From Phoronis australis (Eukaryota > Phoronida > Phoronidae), in contig NMRA01000022.1 of assembly GCA_002633005.1 (NCBI GenBank), positions 381,732 through 445,731 of the forward strand: a DNA stretch of 64,000 bases. The letters run 5' to 3'. Position numbers and translations under genes: made by a program. This document shows, piece after piece, positions 1 through 13,035 of the stretch. Each line of letters opens with the position of its first letter. Within the stretch, counting starts at the first letter, position 1. The notes beneath the pieces were generated by a model. That model made no database searches. It saw only the letters and a program-made list of their open reading frames with translations, and was not told where the DNA came from.

Positions 1-36
1 TCGAGCCCCCCGAGCCCCCCCCCGGGTGCGCGCATG
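1..36. repeat. Fragment of GC-rich dispersed repeat (family A)
   Basis: The first bases carry the motif GGGTGCGCGCATG behind C-runs with CGAGCCCCC. The same arrangement occurs near 4615-4643 and 62945-62980, so this is the truncated end of a dispersed repeat cut by the window edge. Confidence 0.6.
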
Positions 37-879
37 GAATCTGTGTATATCGTTGTTGGCGAAAAAATGTACAACGGCAAACCAGAATGATAGGAGGCAT
101 ATTTTTTTACAAGGCTCACTTAAAGGCGAACTCGGTGATGCTATGGATTTTTATTGCTACTGATGCATGTTATTTTTCATCCTATGTTCATTACAGAAAC
201 GGTAGAAAGCAGAAAGTGTCATGAAAAGTTCTCTGCCCTTACGACGTTCTACAATGACGGCACTACACACTCGGCATGCTTAGACGCCGCAGCGACTGTT
301 ACCAAATCAGGTAAACCAGTTAGATTAAATTTTATCCTTGGAAGGGGGAATCCGTTCAAAAACCGGATTCGCCTAATGCACTTGCCGGCAGTTGCCGTGC
401 GTCAAATTCCAGTTAAAAAACCAACGACATCGACCAATCACTTCAGTAGTTATTTGGTCCATAGACTGCTAGTATGACTTCGAACACATGCTCGAGAAAC
501 ACTCGCCCTCTAGGCCTACTCGCGTGAATTTACGACGTCTTCCTCTCGTCACCAGAAACATGGTACACGGAACGCGGTCTATTGATCAGTGCCTAACGTG
601 AGCTTATTTTTTGCGAGTTTGGCGATATCACGCGAGTTTTCGTCCTACATTCGCTGTATTATTTCTCAAACTCAGTAAACTCATGTGTATGGCACTTGAT
701 TCTAGACTACATTTTCACTGTGCAGACATCTAATCGACTAGTGTTGAAGTTGCTTTGGAAGTAAAGAGCATACGCCTGCGAAGAAAGTTTACGTCTTTAC
801 TACCAGAATATGCGCCTCTGTGTTTATGGATTAAATCGGCTTCAGAGAAATGAATCTATGAAGTGAAATATGTTTTCAG
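37..879. other. No supportable gene; presumed upstream/intron sequence of the CAP gene
   Basis: I see no exon with a hydrophobic signal sequence that ends in phase 1 before a GT donor, which is what the CAP exon at 880 needs. Open frames here (for example 154-477) are short, unlike any family I know, and lack splice context. The missing first exon is probably upstream of the window or very short. Confidence 0.5.
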
Positions 880-3800
880 GCATCTCAGAGGCTGATAAGA
901 CCTCAATTGTTAACAAACACAACGACTACCGCAGCAGTGTAGCCGCAACGTACAAAGCTGCCAACATGCAGAAGATGGTGAGTAGCACGTGACGCGTTCA
1001 GGAGCCGTACTAATGACTAATGATAGAGACGTCTTACACGCAAAGTATTGTGCGAATGGGATAGCGATCATCTCTAGCACCACCACCAGATGTAGATCTG
1101 TAGAGTTCATTCAATGTGACAACCAGCGGGGGTTTAATTTATCATAGAGAATAAACAGGCAACATTTTTCCAAAATCAATTGGCAGCTTACGTAGAAGAC
1201 GGTCGCCCGAGTGACCTTTCTGTTTGCTGGACAAGACGCATTTCCACAAATCAATTCAATGGGATGCGCACGCACCAATTTCCGCTATCCGTGAATTGGT
1301 CAACGAAATCTAACTCTTATTACTGGTCGCGTAACACCACTGAAGTGGAACTCATATCACGAGAGCAACTCCTTACACTCTCCACAAAACATCTAGCATG
1401 CCCGGCTTTTTCATGTACACAAAACGTACCGTTACCGCAGACAAAATAATGTTTATGTAGTAAGTGTTAATTTTCTTTGAGGATGACAAGAATTATTGTC
1501 GTGTGAAGTGGATTATGATGGCTTATAATTTCGGTCGTCGTTAAACGGTTAATGACAAACCCGAGACACTTTCGCTGGGTACGCAAACACTAAAAATAGT
1601 CCTCAAACATACAGTCGTCTGAAATTCAAGCTTTCAGAGAAATATTTCCAAGCAAAAATTACTTTCCACAGTTATGCGCACACGAATTAGCTGCACGTGG
1701 AATTCATTTTTATTGCGTTTTTTGTGCACGACTTTCAGTACTGGGATGACGAGATAGCAACCATTGCCCAGGTGTACGCGGAGAAGTGTGAATTCAAACA
1801 TGACAAGGGCTGGGCAAGAAGCATTCCAGGTAACATCTACAGAATATAGTTATTGCCCTTCTTCTTCTTGTTATTATTATACTATTAGTACAGAATTTAT
1901 TTAATGGCAAGACTTATAAAAGATATGTTTTCAGAGTCCGCACTGTGCATACATCATACATTATCAAATGCTCGCTGGTTCCCTGAGTGTAGAAATCACA
2001 CGCAGGTACTATTCACGCGCTTTATCATTGGTTGATGTAACCTTGGCAGTCATTGGTTAGCTTTGAAGAAAGAGAAAATGGCGAACTATGAACGATTTTT
2101 AGCCTTGTCATGCAAGTGGCGTAGCACCAACTATTTCGTTTCTGCAGTAATGTTTAACAGCCCCGTGCTTGAAGCACATACATGTACAATAAACACTATA
2201 ATCACAATTTTCTGGGATTCACATTTCTTAAACACCGACTTGTCTGTACAACTGACCACAGTTACACTTCTCCATCAGTGATGCCAGTTTGTTTGCGTAA
2301 AGCGCTACCTGTTGACAATACGATCAGCCAATCAGAAACGCCGGTGTAAAAAATTCCCCGAGGAAAATTAAATGATACCTGCGTGCTCGCTACCACCTAG
2401 CGACACGCAGGGAACCAGCGAGTGTCAAATGCTGCTGCCAGAACTAATAACAGTTGTGCCGACCTCCTACACATATGTGATCATGCAGTTGCCCTGCACG
2501 GATCAATGAGAATCATTTGTGACACAGTATTAAAGATATTTCTACATTAAATCTTTGTCAATCAAACACCAGGGATAATTGAAATAAGTTACAGAATTAC
2601 CTAAAAGTACAGTACGTCACGCGCAAGTCCGACAGAATCAGATTAACATCGACACTTACACAATCATCTGGTATAATTGGAATTATGACATCTTTGTTGA
2701 TATCCCCTACGTATAATATAATTCTTCGTTTATCATTGACTAATTTATAACATACAAAGGCAGGTTATTCTGATCTATGTCCTAGATGAACAAAAACGAT
2801 GTCATAATGAACACGTTATGTTCGATATTAATCGCGCATTGTGTTTCTTTTATTATGTCACACATAATCGTGTGATAGATACCTGCGTCCGTGGACACAC
2901 ATTTTCTAAAGTTAGAAATTCAAAACCATCTCGGAAAACATGTTAGTGAATTAACACAAAATAATTTATTATTGTACATCGTATTAACGAAACCCCGGGC
3001 AATTTGCAATTACAGGAAGATTTGGTCTTGGTCAAAACCTGGCCGCTGGCTATAACGACTGGACGACTGCAATCAAAGGGTGGTATGACGAGATTAAGGA
3101 CTTCACCTATGGGTCGTCAGGAAATGTCTTCAGCAAAATCGGTCACTTCACTCAGGTAATTTTTTGTTGTACACAATTAAATCTTCCTGCGCGTCTGAAG
3201 AAGGATGTACTAGTTCAGATAACTACTTCGTCGTTTAACTGTTTCTTTGTTTACACGAATACATTGCTGAAGGTATACTATTATTTGAAATTTCCACTAA
3301 AAGATTCACACAGGGACGTGAACGTTAACTTGAATGGGCACTCCCACTTGTGTCTTTTGTCGTCTGCTGCCTTCTTAAAGTACGGGCTCACGAATCAGGC
3401 TGTTGATGGTAACTTTATTGACATCGCAATGCCCGTACGCGAAAACACTGTTATACAAAAACACCTACCGGAAAAGCAAGAGTTATAACTTTTTATCCTG
3501 ATTCTATCACTTACAGGTCACAGCGGCGCCTTCCGCAAAGATTGGATGTGGTTATGCCGAGTGTTCAAACCTGAGCTACAAGAAACTGTACGTGTGCAAC
3601 TACGGAACACCGTGAGTGATTGTTTTTATTTTGTCTCCAAGAAGAGATGAAAGAAAAAATGCACTTTTATGCGTTGTTTACTTGCCGTCAGTTGTGACGG
3701 CAGGTCGGGACTTCTAATCTGACGGGGCTGTTGAAAAAGAATTCACACTATAAGTCAAACGTCTGATCTCCTTTCTTATCTTCCGAGTCGCAATCAGACG

Positions 3801-6800
3801 GTAGACCTGTGACAAGAAGACTACAGTTCTATGACGCAATAGGGCCGAATTACACGGCGATAGAACTCTCCTTTGTCCAAGAGATAACAAAGCGCGTGAC
3901 ATTCTCGTGTCTCTCATTAATGTCGGGAAGGCGAAGAATTTCAGATCCTACATCCACGGGTATTTGTCCAGTTTATCAATTTTTCACGTCGGAGTTGCAG
4001 CCCACAGCACAGAAGTAATACATCGTTGGCATTGGAAAGACGAATGGAGTAATGTAACCGAGAAAAACTTGTAAAGAATCAGCTAGACAACAACAAATAA
4101 CATGCGAAATTCCAGTGGCACCAAAACTTGGCAGCAAATGTGCCTGACGAATGTTTATGGCGTTGTGGGTGGAAACAGCGAGATTCGAGTGTCGCTGTGA
4201 AACCCGGGACGGTCGATCCTATTGTGCAGTGTCGCTGTGGTCGCACTTGGTTTGCCGGAATATGAAGGTTTCAGGCATGAATATTACGGTACGCTGATTA
4301 CTCGTAAGACTGATGGAAAGTTTTAGTGAAACCCCGTTTTCTGCGGCTGGTCTGCCTACAAGTACTAAACTACACTATGCCCACTTCTCGATTTCCCTAA
4401 CTAGCATGCGCGCACCCAGCCTTTAATATGGGGGTGGGGGCTCGAATCTCTGACAAAGTGGACCTTTTGCTAACAAAAAAAGCGGGAGGACTAAATAAAA
4501 ACTGTGCGTCTGCGCCTCATTTTAGTGGACTTATGTCTCGTTTTCTCGGAATTTTTGTTTCTCTGAGGCGGACCTTTTTACCCACTTCGCCAAATGGGGG
4601 GTGCTCGTTCGTGCGCCCCGAGCCCCCCTGGGTGCGCGCATGCAGTTTACCCACATTTAGGTCTAAAATGCACGAATTTTTAAAACGAGTGGTTCTTTTC
4701 ACATCGACTTCACACAATAGGGCGGTCCTGGATTACACAGCGACACTTAAATTTCGCAGTATTCACCTGAGTACAATGCTGCAACATTCGTCAAAGCAGG
4801 CCCTATAGTTTCGTTTTCGCGCCATTGGAGTTTGTTATGTTATTGATTGGTTTCTTGCGATTCTTTTTCTACTGCATTAATGGCATTTAACTTTTCAATG
4901 CTAGTGATGTTTTACTGCTGTGCGGTTGCCGGTGGAAACTCCGACGGCAGAATGTTTGATAAACTTAAATATCCATGGATGCGATATCTTCCAACAGTAT
5001 TCCTAGTATCAGACCAATATTTCGAAAACGAGACCTTTGTAACAACGCACTTCCTCCCCCCACCGGTCCTGTAAGTCATCCATCTTGCGCAATCAGTTTT
5101 TTATGCCTCAGAAACGTCGTTAGAATCACTGCAACGACTGATGAAAGTTTTCGCACGTGGCGTGAATGCTGAGCTATCTATCGTGAACTGGAACCTCGTC
5201 TAGTTTTGTAGGTCACCAGACCTCAACAACTGTGAGGAACAAGTGAGGTTACATTGTACATCACAGACTTTTGTCATGAGTTTTGTGTATGAATTCTCTG
5301 CAGGGGTAATGTTGGCTCCGCGGTCAACTCGCCTTGGAAATCTGGTAGCAAAGCATGCGAAGACTGTCCAACTTCCTGTTCAAATAATCTCTGTGGTGAG
5401 TGACGACCTGTAAACGATTTTAAAAAGAACACAACTCCGTTACATCAACACCCATGCTGCAACGGTTGTTATTAGCATTAGTAACACAAAGAAGACAAAA
5501 ACTAACCCACCCGCAAAATATCACTCTTGAGGTTTTAGGCGGCCACTTTGCAACATGAACATGATTTTCTCAGACCAATGCGTTACTAACGCTTGTCTAC
5601 TTACGTTTTGTTTTGAGTTGTCAAACTTGTTCCAAACTTTCGAAGATTTGCCGTGCCCACACTAAAGTATTTTGCTCTCAGCGATTCTACGGGCCCACAT
5701 CTTGCAGCTTTTAACACATTTTAGTTAGTTAAAGGTGTTCACGAGTTTTGCAAAAAAAAAAACGAAAATAAAATCGTTTTGTGGGACCTGTGCAAAATTT
5801 TTATACGAAACTTTACAACCAGGTCAAATGTGTAACGTAGTTTCAACTTCTCGGAATATCTTTTAAAAACACAGTTTGTTTGTCTTTACATGAGATCGTT
5901 TTTGCCATACATTATGCGATGATGGAACGGTTGCACTAACATGTTTTCATCTATTTTGAACAATTTTAGTCGAATATACACTTATCATAGACTACGTGTA
6001 CATCCACACAATTTTTCAAGACTATTTTTGCAAGTATCTTCTTTGTGTAGTTTAAAAGAACTCTGCTTTTACGATAAGTGATGGTCATGTGTTTTCAGCA
6101 GAAACTACTCATTGTCAACCTTTCCAACCGATGCTCCTAATTTCAGTCAGTGTGTCGAATATTAACCACGGTAGTCAAAGTGAAACCTTGCTGTAATGAT
6201 CGAATAATACGTTTATTGAAAACCTGTATTCTTTTACATACACAGTATGGGTTACGCCATCTTGGAATCCTCAATCTCCAGAGGTACCAATAGGTGGCAG
6301 CACCTTACAGACCGTGCAACATCACACTTGCCAATTTTACACAATAACAAAAACGGATTTTGCGAGTTCCGTGAAACATTACGTTTTTATCTGTAGGGAA
6401 ATTGGTGCGCTTCGGGAAGAACATTTGAAAAAGTCGAACGTTCATGGCCATATCTTCGTATAAATAACAGGAAAGATCAAACAAATGTGATTCCATGGGT
6501 TGCCAACTGGCATTTAAAAATAAGACATGGCCCTAGAAAAAATATTTGAGTACTTAACAAAGTTTAAGTCAATAATACTAACACATTATTTTGCAGATTG
6601 CAAAGGAAAAGTTTGCCTGAATTATGGAACACTTGACGTCAACGCTTGTACGTGCACCTGCGGTACTCCCAAAGCTATGCACGTTGGAGACATTTGTTCG
6701 CGTAAGTTTACACAATAAAATTAATGACTCATGAAAATTATTCTTTGAAGAGCGACCACTCTGATTCTCAAAGTGAAAGTGACCTCCGAATTGGCATTAT

Positions 6801-9568
6801 TACTTTTCGAAATTGTGCATTCATTCCGCGTTTGAAGAGTTTCCCTATGGGCTCCAAACTTTAGTAACAACCATGTCAAGAATTGTACGATGCCACTCTT
6901 CGTACCTCAAAATCCAACTGCTGCCTGGTGGCTTAGTAATTGGCCCAGTTATGTTGCACACCCAGCAGAATTAATGAGACATATTGTTGCAACTTAAACG
7001 AACGTTTTATGTCGTAAAAGTCACACTTTTTGTCCAGTTTTCAAAATTCAAAAACCTAATCAGGAGGGATTTTCACGAACTATTCAAATATGCCATTTAC
7101 AAAATTTCAAAACAAAAATTTAAGAAATACTATTATCTCTCCTATGTGTTTACGATGTCCCAAAATAAGCCTGGCAAAAGCATATTCATAAAGTGTTTTC
7201 TGACCATAAGCAAGGTGAATAATCTCACCATTAAGACTTTCGTCAATGACGGGCGATTGACTTCTTCAGAAAGTTAATGGTTGTCTCATTATCTAGAGAA
7301 CGATAACATTAGCAACCTGAGGCGATTTAATTAAGCACAACAGCATGGTGTTTTTGATCAGAACCGAAAGATTATGTGATGCTGCGCAAACCGGCCGAGT
7401 CACCCAATCTCGACCGGTTAGGTTGTCATCATAGGACTCTTTTCATAGGTTTCAGTAGACGTCTCACGTATCGTACATAAGTATATGTCTATGAGCTTTG
7501 ATTTCCTTGAATTGTGCCAAATCCTCTCATCTTGTATTTCCATCTATACCGTTACTACATTAATTAACCTTGTTAATGAAACGGGCCCAAGTGGTCTATT
7601 TGGTTGTGTTGTTTAAAGTGACATTGTCGTATTTATTAACTGGTGGGATAGATTTCTAGAAGTTATTAGCTTTGGCCAGAGCTGCAAAACAATAAAATCC
7701 GTTTTTTGTGATTTTATCCCAAGACGCCAACACCCCTCGCCGATATCTGCAAGACTATAGTTAAGGACGCACAGTTTCATTAAACTGTGAACATGCAAAT
7801 AAAGTACTAATTTGCAAACATCCCCGGGTCCTCCAGTGTGCCGCAAACCGTCCGAGAACCAGTTATCACTACAATCTCGCGAAAGTCTCATTTTGCGAGA
7901 CTATTTTTATGTATACGAGTAGGGTAATATTTCATCGTTACTCTAATGAAACACAGCACATTTTTAATATTTGTTTATTTCACTATCAGATAATGATTGT
8001 GTGAAATTTGGAGGTACTAGGGATTTGTTCATACATGTTTTTTAAATGTGTCAGTTATAGTGTCCGTAGTCCAGTTTTACAATAGTTTCTCTGTATTTGT
8101 CATATTTTTCAGTGGATTGTAGTAAAGGTCCAGATTCGTGCAGCTGGACAAAATCTGACTGCAAGACGTACAGCAACGTACCCTTTCAATGCCCGAATAC
8201 GTGTAGCCACTGCCCATGTAAGTCATTTTAAGTGCCTTTGCTGGCATATTGGACCGAACTGCGCATGCCCAACACTGGCCATTTGCAAAAACCCTGGCCG
8301 CTCGTGCAACTGGTACATTCAACGCTCAAACAGCTAGTTTTATTTCACAAATTCACTCAACCATTATCACCGAAATTTATCATACACGCAAGACATCCAT
8401 CTTTTGCGATATTTCTCCACATTCCAACACGTCCACCGGAAATTCCCGCACATAAACCATAGGCGTAAAGGTAAAATAGTGCATCCATCTCCTGGGAAAA
8501 ATGAAAATGCACCGGACCCAAATATACAAAAATAATGTTCTCTTATTCTATTTTAATGACGTGCCGCTTTTTCTCACATCAAAGACCAGACTTTTTGTCT
8601 AGTGTTTTCTGCCATTCAAACGTGACCGCAGTGATAAGTTCCCTACTGACAAGTCAGTAAAATATTAATTGGCCAGGACCTGTACATGGAAGTAATGACG
8701 CATCTCCAAAAGACGTTATGTTCTTTAGTTCAAAATGACGAAGAACAGCTGATGGGTGAAGAGGCATTTCCTGGGAAAATTTCAACCATGCTGCATTCGG
8801 TACATAAGGAAATGAGCATTATTGTACGTGATTTTCTCTATACTCATTTTAATATTTCCATGTGTCATGGACTGCGCACGAAAGTTCAAGTTCATGCTTT
8901 GGTATAGGCAAAATAAAACTGGCAAAATGGTAAACTTCCCAAGTCCACAGCTCCTACATACAGTATCGCCTCAATTATAAGCCTGACACCAGCAAACTTA
9001 TGCCACTTTTGGGGTATTCTCTCATGGAAGTCAACCTCACTCCATCTCATCTCTCAGTCCACAGACAAAATCGCCTTGTCACTAGGCAGGTCTCCCCTGT
9101 CTAAACCCTACAGTAAAAAGTGTATAAGTCTATACTTGACGTAAAGACTTTTGAAGAGGGCGTAGGCGGCTAGGTCAAAGCTGGTTAGAAAAACAGAGCC
9201 AAGCGCCGTTCATTGCCTGATACGCGAAACCTACTGATATACACGTATGTGTGACACACACTCGTGGGCTTATACCCGAGTAGATACGTTATACATGTAG
9301 GCCTATACAGATATATTCATGATTTTCTTTCACCCTTGCTCTCTTCTTGTCAGACGGTGGCATAGATTTCAAGTCATCTGTGGTTCCGGAAATGACGACA
9401 TCCTCCTCGTCCGGGTCAGGACACAGTAACCACACAGACGCGACACCTGGAGATCAAACCACACAGAAAGAATCATCTGGGTCAAGAACAACGGTGGACA
9501 TGTCGTTTTTCGGCATTGTGTGGCTGCTCTCTCTGATTCTTAACAACGCATATGGATATTTATTTTGA
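880..9568 (+). CDS. CAP-superfamily secreted protein with EGF-like and ShKT modules and GPI-type tail (5' partial, 8 exons)
   Basis: Exons: 880-977, 1739-1829, 3016-3155, 3517-3611, 5304-5395, 6597-6701, 8113-8217 and 9354-9568. All have AG/GT borders and compatible phases, and together encode 312 residues to a TGA. The first exon starts with two bases of a split codon, so the signal peptide lies upstream. Residues 1-141 are a CAP (SCP/TAPS, CRISP/PR-1) domain: NKHNDYR, NMQKM followed by YWDDE, GQNLA, WYDE and GHFTQ are the classic blocks. Residues about 172-206 are Cys-rich with LNYGTLDVNACTCTC, like the EGF-like segment of marine invertebrate CAP proteins. Residues 208-241 have six Cys ending CPNTCSHC, as in ShKT. 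The last exon is a Ser/Thr-rich linker followed by a hydrophobic C-terminus (FFGIVWLLSLIL), read as a GPI-anchor signal or a single TM. CAP proteins act outside the cell, often in sterol/lipid binding, adhesion or defence; the role here is unknown. Confidence 0.88.
1971..2422. mobile_element. Non-autonomous inverted-repeat element, 9-bp target duplication (Mutator-like?), copy 1
   Basis: The left end CTCGCTGGTTCCCTGAGTG is matched in reverse complement by the right end (CACGCAGGGAACCAGCGAG). The flanks are TATCAAATG on the left (1962-1970) and TGTCAAATG on the right (2423-2431), a 9-bp duplication with one mismatch. The interior matches the copy at about 26723-27328, including CATTGGTTGATGTAACCT and TTTTTAGCCTTGTCA. 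It lies inside an intron of the CAP gene. Nine-bp duplications are typical of Mutator-like elements, so that label is inference. No transposase is encoded. Confidence 0.75.
4404..4646. repeat. Dispersed repeat family A, copy in CAP-gene intron
   Basis: The stretch runs from GCGCGCACCCAGCC through a G-run, a TGGACCTT-rich block and TTTTTGTTTCTCTGAGGCG to CTGGGTGCGCGCATG. The same landmarks in the same order occur at 33181-33400 and 62818-62985. It lies in the intron between CAP exons 3517-3611 and 5304-5395. The apparent open frames on both strands here are by-products of the repeat. Confidence 0.7.
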
Positions 9569-11468
9569 AACACCAGGTGCCCATTGAAGTTGGCGTCCAC
9601 AGGAACAATGAGAGCGTCTAAACGATAGATTTTCTCACATCTATGAGCTAAATACAGAATTAGTAGAAACGGTCTGTACTTTCAGGAAATTGGCCAATCA
9701 TAACGCGTTTTCTTTGCAAAGTCTCTCGATCTTCGATATCGCATCTCTGTTTCGGTCACATAGTTTACGACACCGGCGTTTCGCCAGCACGGTCGGCCAT
9801 CTTGTTTTTTTAAATGCGGCACTGTGTATCGAGCCCGAATAATCGTTTTAAAAACGTCTCTGCTTGTTTTTCCATGTTGAGTTAGGACTGTCAAAACGAT
9901 TGCATTTTCTTTAGTGGTGATGCTGGTTATGCCGAAGAAAGTTTTTTTTGTGAAATTTTGTTCTTGGTTCGAAATGATTTAAGAAGTGTTCAAGCATCGT
10001 CGCGACGGCGATCCGAATGTAAGAAAACCTCTGTTGCTACGAAATTTAAAACTTTTGTGTATTTTTCAGTGTTTCCCGTAATGAGTTTATGGATACAACG
10101 TAATATGAGTCAACATATTTTGTAAGCCTATTTGTCACTTACCCGTAATCGCAGATTCAGAGGACTGGCACGTTTGGTGTCCAAATCGGATGTTTGCCAC
10201 ATCGCTCGCTTTTTCACTCTCATTCTCTGTTCTGTATTTAGCTCATTGGTCACATCTGCATGTTTAGGCAGGTATTTCCTAGCAGTTCATTGGAGGTGTG
10301 GAATTTAGTATCAAACATGTCACACTCGAATTGCACATCAACTATTAATCTGACCACGTCAAAATTACGGTCGTTTGAAGACATATATCTGCTGAAATAA
10401 TACTGCGCATTTAAAAGCATGGAAATCAATCCCTTGAAAAGAACTTATTCACTCTAAAATTTGAAGGTTTACACTGCGGAAATCTTGTGAACTAAGGCAA
10501 CGTATTGGCTCATTGGCTGGCATTAGGCCGGGTCACTGCTAATTATAATATGATGTCATTAGATCAAAACATATGAGCAGATGGCAGGCGTCTTAATTCG
10601 TTGTAGCTCAGAGCTGAAACGTCCATCGATTTTATCCCTGATTACGGGAAATGAAGAAATTCCTAGTATGGGGGCAAAACACTTGTTGAGTGTCACTAGT
10701 GCTGGTACAAATAAAATCAATTTCCCCAGGGGGCATTTCTGGAACCGTGAAGATCTTACGTGGTTATATTTGATCTCTTTTTACCTTTCTATAACAATAG
10801 TGTTGACAAACACGTGAGGTGTGACAATATCCAATCGGAGATGATCAGTCTCTATGCAAAGTACCGACTGTGTTAGAGTTTGGTTGTGAGTTGACCCAAG
10901 AGAACTACATTCGTTTTGATTCTTGACAGACAACTAGGCTAGAAATAATTCTACTCAATACAAATAAACCATCAGCATTGGGGAAAACATACACTCATCA
11001 AAAGTAGTTTTTCATAATAGAGTGTACCATAGAGGACGTTTCTTTTCGGAAAAGACCCTTCTACAGTGCACGAGTTTAGTTAGACAACAGGCGTTTAAAA
11101 GCGGAACTTGCACGTTAATTCCCTGTCCCAATGGTTGCTTGGTCAAATTAGTTAGAAACATGACATAGAGCGACGATGTTCAAAATTGCAAAATGTTTTT
11201 AAGAACGAGTTTTGTGTCGAAAATGATCAGGAGTAAATCGCTCAAACGTGTCCAGTAAGTAACGTGACATGGTGTTGGGAAATAACACTGAATGCTGCGG
11301 GCTATGGGAGCCAAAAATCTACGTCATTGGTGCAAAGGTCACCTATTTGCAGAAGTTTTGTTTTCACATTTACAAGTTGTCAATGAATACAACTGCACTT
11401 TGTTTAGCAAAGGTGATGTTCAAATAGCATAGGCGTTTAGTTCTTGCTATACATTAGCATAGTTATTA
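9569..11468. other. Intergenic, nothing supportable
   Basis: AT-rich sequence after the CAP stop codon. I found no splice-bounded exon, RNA gene or clear repeat. No canonical AATAAA is evident in the first 130 bases after the stop. Confidence 0.5.
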
Positions 11469-11737
11469 CGGTAAAGTCGCGTGATTTTCGGACACTGAAA
11501 ATTAATTCCAATAGAAAAAATTCATTCTTGGACGAATCTCGCGAAATATCATTTTGTGGTGTCCGAATTTGGCGGACCTCCAAATTTGGGTTTCCGCTAG
11601 TGTCCGAATTTCGTGGGTGTACATTATTTCGATGAGCGGTCGTAGTATCAACAATGCTGGCTCGGTCATTTGATAGCAGTATAATTGCAGGTAAATGAGA
11701 CTCAAATGGTCTGAGCGATTAATTTTTGAAAATCTGG

Positions 11738-12165
11738 CTTTCCCAATAAGAAATGTGCGCCGTCGACGCACAAAGACCGTTCCCAACAAGTGTTGGTTCT
11801 TCTTTTCAAAGATGTGCTTTCTCAATATGAAATATTCGGCTTGCATTGCCGATGCTCAAAAACCGTTCTCCGCAAGTGACGGAATCTTTTCAAAACTGCG
11901 CTATCCCACTTGAAATATCGGGCTGCGTTGCGAAGAGTCTTCCTGGTGACAAATATGGGCTTTTCAATGAGTGGGTCTGGTTTGCGTTGTTGACGCACAT
12001 GAAACGTTAGACAACCGATTCTCTTTTGTAAAAATGCGTTTTCTCAATAAAAAAAATGTCGAGTTTGCGCTGTGAACGCATGGTTTCCCAATAAAATGCT
12101 GGAATTGCGTATTCGGCGCACAAAGAGGGTTCCCGACCATCAAAACATGCGCTTTCTCAATTTTA
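11738..12165. repeat. Degenerate tandem repeat, about 60-110 bp units
   Basis: Blocks of the type CTTTCYCAATA..AAAT..., GCGT/GCATTG..GACGCAC and ACCGTTCCC...AAGTG recur at least five times, each ending near AAA(A/C)TGCG followed by CTTTCTCAA. Units have diverged in length and sequence. It lies inside the inverted-repeat-bounded interval at 11469-15789. Confidence 0.5.
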
Positions 12166-12892
12166 ACGAATTTTGCATTAAACGTAACAGTAATGGATGT
12201 GGGAACGAGTTCAATGAAGAAAGTGACGAACAATGACAAGAACATAGCATATATTTATGTTTGTTAAACGTATCCATGCATTGTCTGCTGGTTACAAACC
12301 GAAACGCAAGTTAACTCTGACACATTTATTTCCATATTAACTGAAAGCTCAGTTTCAACATGAAAACTTCGATTGAACAATTACCCAAAATAGATAACAA
12401 AGACAATCATGATAATAAAACGAGTAGTTTCTCATCGACTTGTGATCCCCATTTGTCGTCCTGGTAGTCGTCTGAATTGTTGAAGAAGCGCTGTCGTTCT
12501 ACATGTTTAGGCCTACTGCGGCAAACGATGGGAATGCGTCGACTAGTACAGTGCTGCGCGGCTGAAGACACGATTAACTAACATATTGTATATATAAGGG
12601 CGTTGTCTAGAAAGCAAATGCAATTTCAAATGCTACCAACATCAAATTCACCCAACCGTTTTTTTTACAATTAAAACCTTTCTCATCCACAGCCTTTGAA
12701 ACGCCCGATGTTAACTCAGTGATACACTGGCGGGTCTTCATGCAACTGAGGTGACCTAACACATCTGGGTTCGCTTACGTTTTTAACCACAGTGAAAACT
12801 CTGACTTGTGAAATCTTTTTGTGGATGAAATGAAACTGATAATCGTTAACATTTTCTGGTAATCTGCGTGGAAGATAACAGGGCCGTTTCTT

Positions 12893-13035
12893 CTGGTCGT
12901 CACCAGTTTAGCGCCGTCCACGGTCGTCACCAATTTCGCGCAGCTCAGTCTCCGTCAGTCACTACTAATTTACGCCGCCACCCCCCCCCCCCCGCCTCCT
13001 GTTGCACACCAATGTCGATTTTGCGCCACTAATTC
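12893..13035. repeat. Degenerate short repeats and poly-C tract
   Basis: About three imperfect units of 26-31 bp share the core GTCACCAnTTTnGCGC. A C-homopolymer follows at about 12977-12992. It looks like simple-sequence expansion. Confidence 0.4.

Noticed and set aside
154-477. 107-codon frame near the window start as the CAP signal exon
   Set aside because: No hydrophobic leader with a phase-1 donor; it ends at a stop without splice context.
4428-4808. 126-codon frame as a gene
   Set aside because: It overlaps a dispersed repeat copy found at three other places.
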